Of a stretch of DNA of 41,674 bases, positions 32,695-40,348 are shown piece after piece (within the stretch, counting starts at the first letter, position 1; the number at the start of each line of letters is the position of its first letter). The position numbers and the translations under genes are program-made. The notes under the pieces are model-generated. The model had not been told where the DNA came from. It did no database searches and was given only the letters and a program-made list of their open reading frames with translations. Source of the DNA: an uncultured SAR116 cluster alpha proteobacterium (GTDB lineage: Bacteria > Pseudomonadota > Alphaproteobacteria > Puniceispirillales > Puniceispirillaceae); contig CACCQD010000014.1 of NCBI GenBank assembly GCA_902547925.1, positions 1 to 41,674 of the forward strand. The letters are read 5' to 3'.

Positions 32695-33372
32695 TCATCC
32701 GCCACAATTTGAGCCCACACAGGACGATTTTCCGTCACCAAGGCTCTTTTCGAAATCAGGGCCGACCAAACGCTGTAGATCTAACCCGTTGTCATTGAAA
32801 AAATTCTTTAACTCTTCCATCGAAAGTTTGAACGGTTTTCCAACCCCTGATTGGTCAAAAATAAGGCTTTGGAGGGGACCGGTTAGCGTTTGACTATCAC
32901 CCTTTCCCTCGACACCTAAAGCTCCTTTTAAAAGAACGACTTGCGACTTAGCACCAAAAGCTCCGGCAAATTTTGTTCCACGAACAGTCAATGTAAAGCC
33001 ATTATTTTCAAATTGCCGGTTATCATTCGCAACGAGTTTATCGCCATCGTATGCTAAGGCCCCGTCTATAATGCGTGCGCGCATTTTTTGATTTTCTGAA
33101 TCAAATAGAAAATCGTCAAATATTAGAGTTGTTTTTGCCCCAATTTGGAATTCACTATTGTCTTTCATTTGTACAAATGCTGCGGATTTTTTTCTCACTT
33201 TCACCAAATCACCCATGTTAATCTCAGTGCCTGGTGCACCATCGAGTCTCTTAGCTTTCACTGTTTTGATTTGCACTTTTCCATCAGTCTCCATAATTTC
33301 ACCAATGCCAGCGTGAGCGTGAATTGAAACAAACAGAAATAAAGATGTAATTAAAATAAGAGTTGCACGCAT
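32695..33372 (-). CDS. Secreted FecR-domain protein
   Basis: 225 residues from the ATG preceded by AAGGAG. A signal peptide (MRATLILITSLFLFVSIHAHA) is followed by a FecR domain: GKVQIKTVKAKRLDGAPG, INMGDLVKVRKKSAAFVQMKDNSEFQIG, DGALAYDGDK and FTLTVRGTKFAGAFG. The C-terminus ends with a CVGSNC pair, possibly a disulfide. FecR-domain proteins of this type often sit beside CHASE2 cyclases. The role is probably periplasmic sensing or scaffolding. Last gene of the AT-rich operon, 45 bases after the cyclase. Confidence 0.88.
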   Translation of the reverse strand: MRATLILITSLFLFVSIHAHAGIGEIMETDGKVQIKTVKAKRLDGAPGTEINMGDLVKVRKKSAAFVQMKDNSEFQIGAKTTLIFDDFLFDSENQKMRARIIDGALAYDGDKLVANDNRQFENNGFTLTVRGTKFAGAFGAKSQVVLLKGALGVEGKGDSQTLTGPLQSLIFDQSGVGKPFKLSMEELKNFFNDNGLDLQRLVGPDFEKSLGDGKSSCVGSNCGG

Positions 33373-33417
33373 TGCATCATTCTCCTTGCAAGTACTCAAG
33401 TTCTAGAGCAGCCATAA

Positions 33418-35559
33418 TTACTTGGTTGTGGCTCGATAAATACCATCCCAATCATCAGGCTTTCCTGATCTCATTCTTAAAACCATGTTGTCATAATATG
33501 CGGCCATCGCTGGGGCCGCAGATTTAAAAATTTCCACTTTTGCGCATGCTTCATCCCAGTCTCCAACATAATATGCTTCCAAAAACTGTTTATGCTGCGG
33601 GGTTGTTTTGTGTACAGCATAAATACGCAAAGGGTCTTCTTTGCCTTTCACCGCTATATTGTCTAATTCCCACCAACTAAAAGCGTCACGGCATTTTTTA
33701 ACAGTGTCTGGGCCGACTATTAATAAAACGCCATAGCTTTTTGTTTGGCCCTCCAACCGAGCCGCAACACTAACTGGATCACCAAGAACGTCATAACCAA
33801 ATTTTGTTTTTGCGCCTATGTTTCCAACAAGTATTTCACCAGTGTTTACACCTGCACCCAAACCAACGGGAGGCTTGCCCTCTGCCGCAAGCTCTAAGTT
33901 AAAAGACTCGACAGCGTTAATCATCGCAAGGGCTGTATCCACAGCTCTAATCGCGTGTTTTTCGTCATCTAAAGGTGCACCATGGATGTGCATGCTGGCA
34001 TCCCCAATAAATTTCAACAAAGTACCCTTGTTTTCGAAAACAGGTTCAGCAATTGCCGTCATGTAGCGGTTCATAGTATTGGTGAACCCCTCAACATCCT
34101 CGCCATAACTCTCGCCAAGAGCCGTAAAATTACGCATATCGGTCATCACAATACTCAGTTCTTTTTTCTCGCCCCCTAATTCTGGCTGTTGTCCTGATTT
34201 TTCGATCTCTTTTACCATCTCAGGCGCGAGGTAAGAACCAAATGCATCCTGCAAAGCTTTTTTGTTTAGTGCCAAGAATGCTGACTGCATTAATGCATAG
34301 AGCAGTGAGCTGAGACCGAAGGCAAAAAGAAGAAATATATTGATAATGTAACCCGGCCCATCAAATATCCGTAGGCATAACAATGAGGAAAGGCCAAATG
34401 TAAGGATTGACAAAAACAATCCAAGATTAATTCGGTCTTTTCCAGAAATCACAAACAACAAAAACAAACAAAAACAAAAGATCGCGATAGTCACTAAGTC
34501 AATTTCAGGGCTAAAGACTATAAATCTTTCACTGACTATCTGGTGTATAGCTGACAACATTATAATTGGACCCGGAACAGCCTGCTCCAAATTTGTTGCC
34601 TTGAGGTCATTCAATCCTGCAGCGGAACTGCCTATGACAATGATTTTGTCTTCGATTAGGGACAGCAACTCATCGTTATCCATTGCACCCGACATAATTT
34701 TGGAGATAGATAAAACATTAAAGCGATCAGAGTATCCGTGATGGAGAACAAAATTAGCTTCGAGTGTCACAGGAACTTCTAGGAAGCCGGTTGTTAATCT
34801 GTTGAAGGGAAGTAAATCGCCGGCTTCATCTAAATTTAGCATTTGATCTTCTTCGTAGACCCTGACCATTTCTAATACAAAAGACGGGTACAAACCACCA
34901 TCAAGACTTCCCACAAGCGGCAAATACCTCACCGTGTTATCCACACGATCCAAATCTACATTTACGAACCCATATCCTTCTAAATCAGTGAGTTGATCAA
35001 TCGGAAAAATTATTCCCGAGGACGTTCTAATATCGAATCTTGCCCTGTCTTTTATTAAAATATTCGCAACGTTTTTCTTTGAATTTTTAGTTTGCTTTGA
35101 GAGAGCTGTTGCCAAAACCACAGGTTCGTCTTGTAGAATTTCAGATAATGCTTGATCCCCGTCAATAAAGTAACGACCAATGTCCGCAGTTGGCTCATTT
35201 GACAGCTCTGCTAAGCTATTTGGATTAAAGCGATCTGTTTCTGACAATAGAATATCTATGCCAACTACGGCCGGTCCTGCATTTAAAATTTTTTCTAATG
35301 CCGAAGCGAAGATTTTTCTTGGCCATGGCCACTGACCCAAATTTGACAGACTCGTCTCATCAATATCAATAAACAGGAAATCTTCTAATAAACCCTCACT
35401 TTTTTGGAGAGGATTGGTTTTGGTATAGGTATCGAGCGATAAAGACCGTCCAACACTCTTTAGACCGAAAACATTAGCTTGAATTAGCGCAACACATAGT
35501 CCAAAGAGTGCGATGGATGCAAGCGAGCACAAAAAATGGGGATTACGTAATTTTGTCAT
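33418..35559 (-). CDS. CHASE2-domain adenylate cyclase
   Basis: 713 residues. After an N-terminal helix (CSLASIALFGLCVALIQANV) comes a periplasmic CHASE2 sensor (about 35-345; FLFIDIDETSLSNLGQWPWPR, VVGIDILLSE, DKIIVIGSSAAGLNDLKAT). Three membrane helices (355-428) precede a class III cyclase domain (465-650). Metal-binding Asp474 (VMTDMRNFTAL) and Asp520 (FIGDAS) are present, and Lys516 and Asp590 fit ATP specificity. Arg601 is kept but the transition-state Asn position is Ser597 (DPVSVAARLE). It presumably makes cAMP in response to an envelope signal. It lies 23 bases after the HlyD-like gene. Confidence 0.93.
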   Translation of the reverse strand: MTKLRNPHFLCSLASIALFGLCVALIQANVFGLKSVGRSLSLDTYTKTNPLQKSEGLLEDFLFIDIDETSLSNLGQWPWPRKIFASALEKILNAGPAVVGIDILLSETDRFNPNSLAELSNEPTADIGRYFIDGDQALSEILQDEPVVLATALSKQTKNSKKNVANILIKDRARFDIRTSSGIIFPIDQLTDLEGYGFVNVDLDRVDNTVRYLPLVGSLDGGLYPSFVLEMVRVYEEDQMLNLDEAGDLLPFNRLTTGFLEVPVTLEANFVLHHGYSDRFNVLSISKIMSGAMDNDELLSLIEDKIIVIGSSAAGLNDLKATNLEQAVPGPIIMLSAIHQIVSERFIVFSPEIDLVTIAIFCFCLFLLFVISGKDRINLGLFLSILTFGLSSLLCLRIFDGPGYIINIFLLFAFGLSSLLYALMQSAFLALNKKALQDAFGSYLAPEMVKEIEKSGQQPELGGEKKELSIVMTDMRNFTALGESYGEDVEGFTNTMNRYMTAIAEPVFENKGTLLKFIGDASMHIHGAPLDDEKHAIRAVDTALAMINAVESFNLELAAEGKPPVGLGAGVNTGEILVGNIGAKTKFGYDVLGDPVSVAARLEGQTKSYGVLLIVGPDTVKKCRDAFSWWELDNIAVKGKEDPLRIYAVHKTTPQHKQFLEAYYVGDWDEACAKVEIFKSAAPAMAAYYDNMVLRMRSGKPDDWDGIYRATTK

Positions 35560-35582
35560 CTTTAGTTCAATCTAACAACCCC

Positions 35583-38120
35583 TCAGGGTTCTCTAAAAGA
35601 GGTCTCCAGGGTTTTAATTATGGGGAAAAGCAAAAAGGTCATAACCGATCTTTTACCCGAAACAATATTCCCCGCCACGCTCATGCTTGGTAAAAGTTGA
35701 AATCCATCAGGTAATTTCACCAGATTATTCTCTAGTATTTCGATATTCGCTCTATAAACGCTATTTGCTTCACCAAAAACGTCTTCGTCCACAGTGTCTT
35801 TGGATAACATTTTGACCACGCCAACTAATTCACCATGTTTCTGTGACGGCAGGGCATCAAGCATAATTTTAACTTTTGCGCCTTCATAAACGTGCGTGAT
35901 ATCGGACGGGTCTACGTCTACCTCAACGTGAAAATTAACATCTTGAGGCACCACCGTTGCTATAATATCGCCAGAGTTAATCACTGATCCCGTAAAATTA
36001 TCTTCAAGTTTAAGTATGGTGCCTGTAACAGGCGATCGGAGCTCCACATCTTGCATTTGCCTCGACAATTTTATGAACTTCTCAGAAAGGCCTTGTCGTT
36101 TCTGAATCTGTTCCTTCAACTCAGTGTTCCATTCTCCCAACTTCTTAGAAGTAAATTTCTGATTATTTAAATTTGCATTTTTCAGTTTTAAATCAAAGTC
36201 CTGTTTGTCTATCTCCGCCGCCCTTAAGTCGGAAATTGATTTTCGCTCTTTCCTCTGAAGCTCTCTAATTTCCTCTTTCAAATTATCCACTTCCAAGGCT
36301 ATTGCGCCAATTTCCACAGAAATAAATTTTTCATTTTGAATCTTGCTTTGCTCTATCTGGATCCTCAAGTCTTCAAAATCGATTCCAAATGTTTGCAAAC
36401 TAGTCAGCGTCGTGCGCTGCTGTTTTTCCAGACCCAATATTTTGGTGGCGAGGGCGTCGACTTCTTCAGTTGTTACTGTCATTTGTGAAGTAACGAATTT
36501 CTCAAGTTCAGCCTCCGCTTTTTGGGCATCTCTTTCTTTTTGATCAAAGTCAGATCGGGAAATGATTTTCGCATCAAAAAGTTTTTTTGCTCTCTCTTTT
36601 TCAATCTGAGAAAAACGTAGTTGTTTTTTCAAATCCTCAATCGAACTACTGGCGTTGCTAATAATACTCTCAAAGTATTGTGCAGTGGCATTATCACCGG
36701 GCTTTTCTAACTTTTCGTTATTTAAGAATTTTAAAAGTTGTTGCTTAGCAAACAAACTTTTCTTTGCACTTTGGAGGTCGGGTTCAATCGATTTCGTTAG
36801 CTCATCAAGAAGGTTCTTTGATTTTGCATCAGTGCGATTCAAACTCTCATTAAAGCTTTTGATTTTTGCTAAATGCTCCCGTTTTTGTATGAGTACCTCA
36901 TTGATTAAACTCTCAAATATGGATCGTTGTGCAGGGTCTTGAGGCAAATTTAAATTATTACGTTGGATAAAATTGATCTCTCGGATCGCCAAATCATATT
37001 CACCTTGTACGGTAAGATCCAAGTTATTGCTGTCCTCCGATCCAATTTTAGCTAGCTTTTTCAAGAACAAAAGAAACTCGTTATTCCACGCTAGTTTTAG
37101 TTGAAGATCGGTCAAATCTGGCCTAATGGCGTCTTCCAATTCTTCTCTTAAATTACTTGCTTGCAGCTGGTTTCTCAACAGCTCAATTTCAATGCCCTTC
37201 ACCTCTGAGAGATATTCCTCTTTTTGCATCGCAATTTCAGCGATTTGCGCATCAAAGATGGCCTTTTGCAACTCTCCCTTTGGAGATTTGTATTGCTTTC
37301 CCAGTAAAACATTTAAACCAGCAGTCGTCCTTAGGATGTCATTGTTTAGAGCTTGAATTTCTTCCTCGGTTTTTCTGTAGTCAGACGCCATTAAGGTTTC
37401 ATCAAAGATAGCAATCGGTTGATCTTTGTTTACAAATTCTCCTTTTTTGACATAGACTTCCCTCAACACCGAAGAATAGTTTGCTTGAACTTCTACGTTT
37501 GGAATTGAAGTCAAGATTTTACCTCTTGAAGACACAGTAACGTCTATTTCTGTTAAGCTCGCCCAAATCCCAAATGCTATCACAATTAGGACTATCAATA
37601 TTCCTGATATTGCGAGGGGTTTGCTAGGCGAGATGTCGGCAAAGTTATCAAGATCGTCGTTAAACTCACGTAGTGTTTTTTTGGTATCAATATCCAAGTC
37701 TCCTTGGCCTTTTTCATTTGATCCCGGAGACGCTTCTCTCTCTTCACTTGCAACTTCCGCAAAAGCATCGCGCGTTAGACGCTCATTCGCTGATCGCGCG
37801 AAACCAGCTAATCTTCTCATCATATCTAAGGCTACGTTCGGAGAGCTTGACAAATATTTTTTCAGGCGTTCCTCAGTGATTTCCGTCAACACACATTCGG
37901 TCTTAGCTCTTGCTGATGCGCTCCTTGGACTACTTTCTATTATGGCCATTTCTCCAAAGAGAGCGCCTTTTTTTAATTCGGCAAGTACAGTGTTTTTGTC
38001 ACCAGTAAACTTGATGATCTCGATCTCCCCGCTTTCGATCATGAATGCAGTCTGCCCAAACTCTCCCTCTCTGAAAATAAAATCGCCTGGCAGTAGATGT
38101 AATGTCTCTTTTGTGCTCAT
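35583..38120 (-). CDS. HlyD-family adaptor with N-terminal cyclic-nucleotide-binding domain
   Basis: 845 residues. Residues 8-115 form a CRP-type cNMP domain whose phosphate cassette FGEMAIIESSPRSASARA keeps Glu57 and Arg66, the ribose and phosphate contacts. A membrane helix lies at 168-189 (PLAISGILIVLIVIAFGIWA). The periplasmic part has a biotinyl-lipoyl-like half-motif (RGKILTSIPNVEVQANYSSV), a very long alpha-helical coiled coil (about 235-690), then the second lipoyl half (VELRSPVTGTILKLEDN) and a beta-barrel. Typical HlyD adaptors are about 400-480 residues, so both the sensor and the hairpin are extended. It starts 4 bases after the ABC gene. No TolC-type gene is in the window. Confidence 0.93.
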   Translation of the reverse strand: MSTKETLHLLPGDFIFREGEFGQTAFMIESGEIEIIKFTGDKNTVLAELKKGALFGEMAIIESSPRSASARAKTECVLTEITEERLKKYLSSSPNVALDMMRRLAGFARSANERLTRDAFAEVASEEREASPGSNEKGQGDLDIDTKKTLREFNDDLDNFADISPSKPLAISGILIVLIVIAFGIWASLTEIDVTVSSRGKILTSIPNVEVQANYSSVLREVYVKKGEFVNKDQPIAIFDETLMASDYRKTEEEIQALNNDILRTTAGLNVLLGKQYKSPKGELQKAIFDAQIAEIAMQKEEYLSEVKGIEIELLRNQLQASNLREELEDAIRPDLTDLQLKLAWNNEFLLFLKKLAKIGSEDSNNLDLTVQGEYDLAIREINFIQRNNLNLPQDPAQRSIFESLINEVLIQKREHLAKIKSFNESLNRTDAKSKNLLDELTKSIEPDLQSAKKSLFAKQQLLKFLNNEKLEKPGDNATAQYFESIISNASSSIEDLKKQLRFSQIEKERAKKLFDAKIISRSDFDQKERDAQKAEAELEKFVTSQMTVTTEEVDALATKILGLEKQQRTTLTSLQTFGIDFEDLRIQIEQSKIQNEKFISVEIGAIALEVDNLKEEIRELQRKERKSISDLRAAEIDKQDFDLKLKNANLNNQKFTSKKLGEWNTELKEQIQKRQGLSEKFIKLSRQMQDVELRSPVTGTILKLEDNFTGSVINSGDIIATVVPQDVNFHVEVDVDPSDITHVYEGAKVKIMLDALPSQKHGELVGVVKMLSKDTVDEDVFGEANSVYRANIEILENNLVKLPDGFQLLPSMSVAGNIVSGKRSVMTFLLFPIIKTLETSFREP

Positions 38121-38124
38121 TGCA

Positions 38125-40287
38125 TCAAGCCTCTACAATTTCATTTGCGTGCTTTTCAAATGAAGGATTGATGACACAAAGTTGTTTCAACAAAAGTTTT
38201 TTTGTTGGCCCATCTTCAATTATCACGTCATTGGAGTTGCCGAATTGCACTAATTTGGGGCCTTCAAAAAATGCAATTTTTTTGCAAATGGTTAGGTCGT
38301 AAACATTCCTAGAGATTAAAACTACCGTTCTGCCCTTTGACAACTTTGGGAAACTCTTTTTGAACTGAAGTACGCTGTCAGAGTCCATCGCTGAAATAAC
38401 ATCATCTAATATAAGTATTTTGGGATTTCTAATCAGTGCCCTTGCCAATGATAGCTTCAATTTGAAACTTTCACCTCCAAGCGCCTCCAACTCATCAATG
38501 TCACTATCAACAGTTACGTTGATTTCATCCATTGCAGTTTGAAGATTGGCCATGCCACACGCCCATGCGATACGATCATTGTTCGCGTTTGGTAACACTC
38601 GCTGAAAATTATCCCTTATAGTTCCAGCAAAAAAATGGTTGGTTTTGTCCACCAGCGCCACGCTCGATCTAAAATGTTGCAGGTTAAATGTATTTATGTC
38701 GCTACCGTCGACCATGATGCTGCCTTCAGTCGGGCGCAAAAGCCCCTGGAGCAAGTGTGCAAATGCAGTAGCTGTCTCCGGCTGTCTGGCGCACACCCCA
38801 AGGGTATCATTGATATCAATACTCAAACTTATGTCTGTTAGAATGTTCTCTTTGTCTCTGTTTGCGAGCGTTACGTCTTGAAGTTTAAAAGAACCTATTA
38901 TGTCGTTAAAGTTACCACCTTTCTGATTTTCTCGCGAAAGGGAAGACGCAGCAGTTACGGAATTAAGCGTTTCGGAAAGCTTTTTCATTTCGCCAGGAAA
39001 CTTGACGAGGGTTTGCGATGGTCTAAAGATTTTTCCTATTAACATGTTTGCGCCGATCAAAACACCAGCTGACAAACTGCCCGCAAAAACCAAATGAACA
39101 CCAACGAACAGTACGACCACTGTCATGACATTATTCATTAAAGTTCCAAATTCGTTTATTAGCGCATTACTTGCTAAATTGTTGTCATTGGACCTCAGAA
39201 ATTCACCTTCTATTTGTTTAAATTCATTGACAATGTCTTTTTCGAGACCCAAACGTCGAATATCAACAAATCCCTTACTTGTTGCGCTCAACAATTTTTG
39301 CCTGTTTCCAGTATCTGAATTGAATTTTTTACTCAGGTTTTTAGACCTTTTACCATGTATCGCGGTTATCAAAGAATTTGAGAGACAAAAAGCAATCACA
39401 ATAGCACCAAGCACTGGGCTGTAAAAAAGAAGGATGGGTGTAAATATCACAAGTGCAAAAACGTCAGTAATAACTCCAAGAAGTTTGGAGATTATCATTG
39501 TCCTAATTGAATTGAGGCTTTGCCCCAATTGCGTGAGTTGGGACTGTTGTTTTTCAAAAGTGCTTATTGGCAGATGGATAATTTGTTGGAAGACTTCCAT
39601 CCCATACTTAGCCTCAATTTTTGCAGCCGCTAAATTTATGATCGCTGATTTATAGTATGAGAGAAAAAAATTAAAAACATGAGCAAGGATTACACCTGAA
39701 GTCACAACGTAGAGGGTTGAATAACTCTCGTACCCAACAACTTTATCGAGTGTAATCATAAGGAAAACAGTCGGCGCCAATGCAAAAATATTGATAAAAA
39801 TGATTATCAGCAGAAGTTGTGCAACTAAAAATTTATTTTCAAACAAATCATCAAGGATTGATGAAATGCTGGCTTGGCCAGAGTTTTTTTCTAGTTGTTT
39901 AGATTTTCGGAATATTAGTCCTTTGCCGCTCCATTGTTCTTTGAATTTCCGAACTTGAACTTTTTCAGGTATGGGGTTTGCTGCTTTGGGGGCGATCACT
40001 GTTATTTCAGAGTCGTCGCCATTGGCTAGATCCACGCGTAGGACGATCACATAACGATGATTTTTTAGAAGTGCCAACACAGGTTGTTTTTTTACAGCCT
40101 CAGAGAGCCCACTTAGATTTGACTTTATAGCTCGGCATATTATTGAGTGATTGCTCGCAAGCTTTTTAATGTCGCCGAGACTTATCTCTCGATTGTCAAT
40201 ATCGCTTATTTTGCTAAATTGCTGTTCACCTAGCTCGACGCCAAGTCTACGCGCAATTATTTGGAGGCCCAAAGCACCTGATAACAT
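38125..40287 (-). CDS. Type I secretion-type ABC exporter with degenerate ATPase (pseudo-ATPase)
   Basis: 720 residues. Residues 1-128 form a C39-peptidase-like domain lacking the catalytic Cys, as in HlyB/LapB exporters. Residues 150-430 hold about six membrane helices. The nucleotide-binding domain (465-690) is full length but every motif is altered. Walker A reads GVCARQPETATA, with Ala506 where Lys should be. The Q-loop has Lys548; the signature is GGESFKLKLSLARA rather than LSGGQ; Walker B is LILDDVISAMD, with Asp629 for the catalytic Glu; the H-loop has Arg660 for His. The frame is uninterrupted. It is unlikely to hydrolyse ATP as a homodimer; a heteromeric partner or a structural role is possible. 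Confidence 0.92.
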   Translation of the reverse strand: MLSGALGLQIIARRLGVELGEQQFSKISDIDNREISLGDIKKLASNHSIICRAIKSNLSGLSEAVKKQPVLALLKNHRYVIVLRVDLANGDDSEITVIAPKAANPIPEKVQVRKFKEQWSGKGLIFRKSKQLEKNSGQASISSILDDLFENKFLVAQLLLIIIFINIFALAPTVFLMITLDKVVGYESYSTLYVVTSGVILAHVFNFFLSYYKSAIINLAAAKIEAKYGMEVFQQIIHLPISTFEKQQSQLTQLGQSLNSIRTMIISKLLGVITDVFALVIFTPILLFYSPVLGAIVIAFCLSNSLITAIHGKRSKNLSKKFNSDTGNRQKLLSATSKGFVDIRRLGLEKDIVNEFKQIEGEFLRSNDNNLASNALINEFGTLMNNVMTVVVLFVGVHLVFAGSLSAGVLIGANMLIGKIFRPSQTLVKFPGEMKKLSETLNSVTAASSLSRENQKGGNFNDIIGSFKLQDVTLANRDKENILTDISLSIDINDTLGVCARQPETATAFAHLLQGLLRPTEGSIMVDGSDINTFNLQHFRSSVALVDKTNHFFAGTIRDNFQRVLPNANNDRIAWACGMANLQTAMDEINVTVDSDIDELEALGGESFKLKLSLARALIRNPKILILDDVISAMDSDSVLQFKKSFPKLSKGRTVVLISRNVYDLTICKKIAFFEGPKLVQFGNSNDVIIEDGPTKKLLLKQLCVINPSFEKHANEIVEA

Positions 40288-40306
40288 AATTACAACCCTT
40301 ATGTCC

Positions 40307-40335
40307 CCCTGCAGGGCGCACAGATCCCTGCAGGG
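40307..40335 (-). promoter_or_regulatory. Intercistronic hairpin before the ABC gene
   Basis: Two copies of the self-complementary CCCTGCAGGG (40307-40316, 40326-40335) around a 9-base loop form a strong stem in the mRNA. It lies between the Met-rich gene stop and the exporter ATG, with no U-run on the transcribed strand. It could attenuate transcription or protect the upstream message, giving much more substrate than transporter. Confidence 0.65.
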
Positions 40336-40348
40336 TTATATTTTGTTA

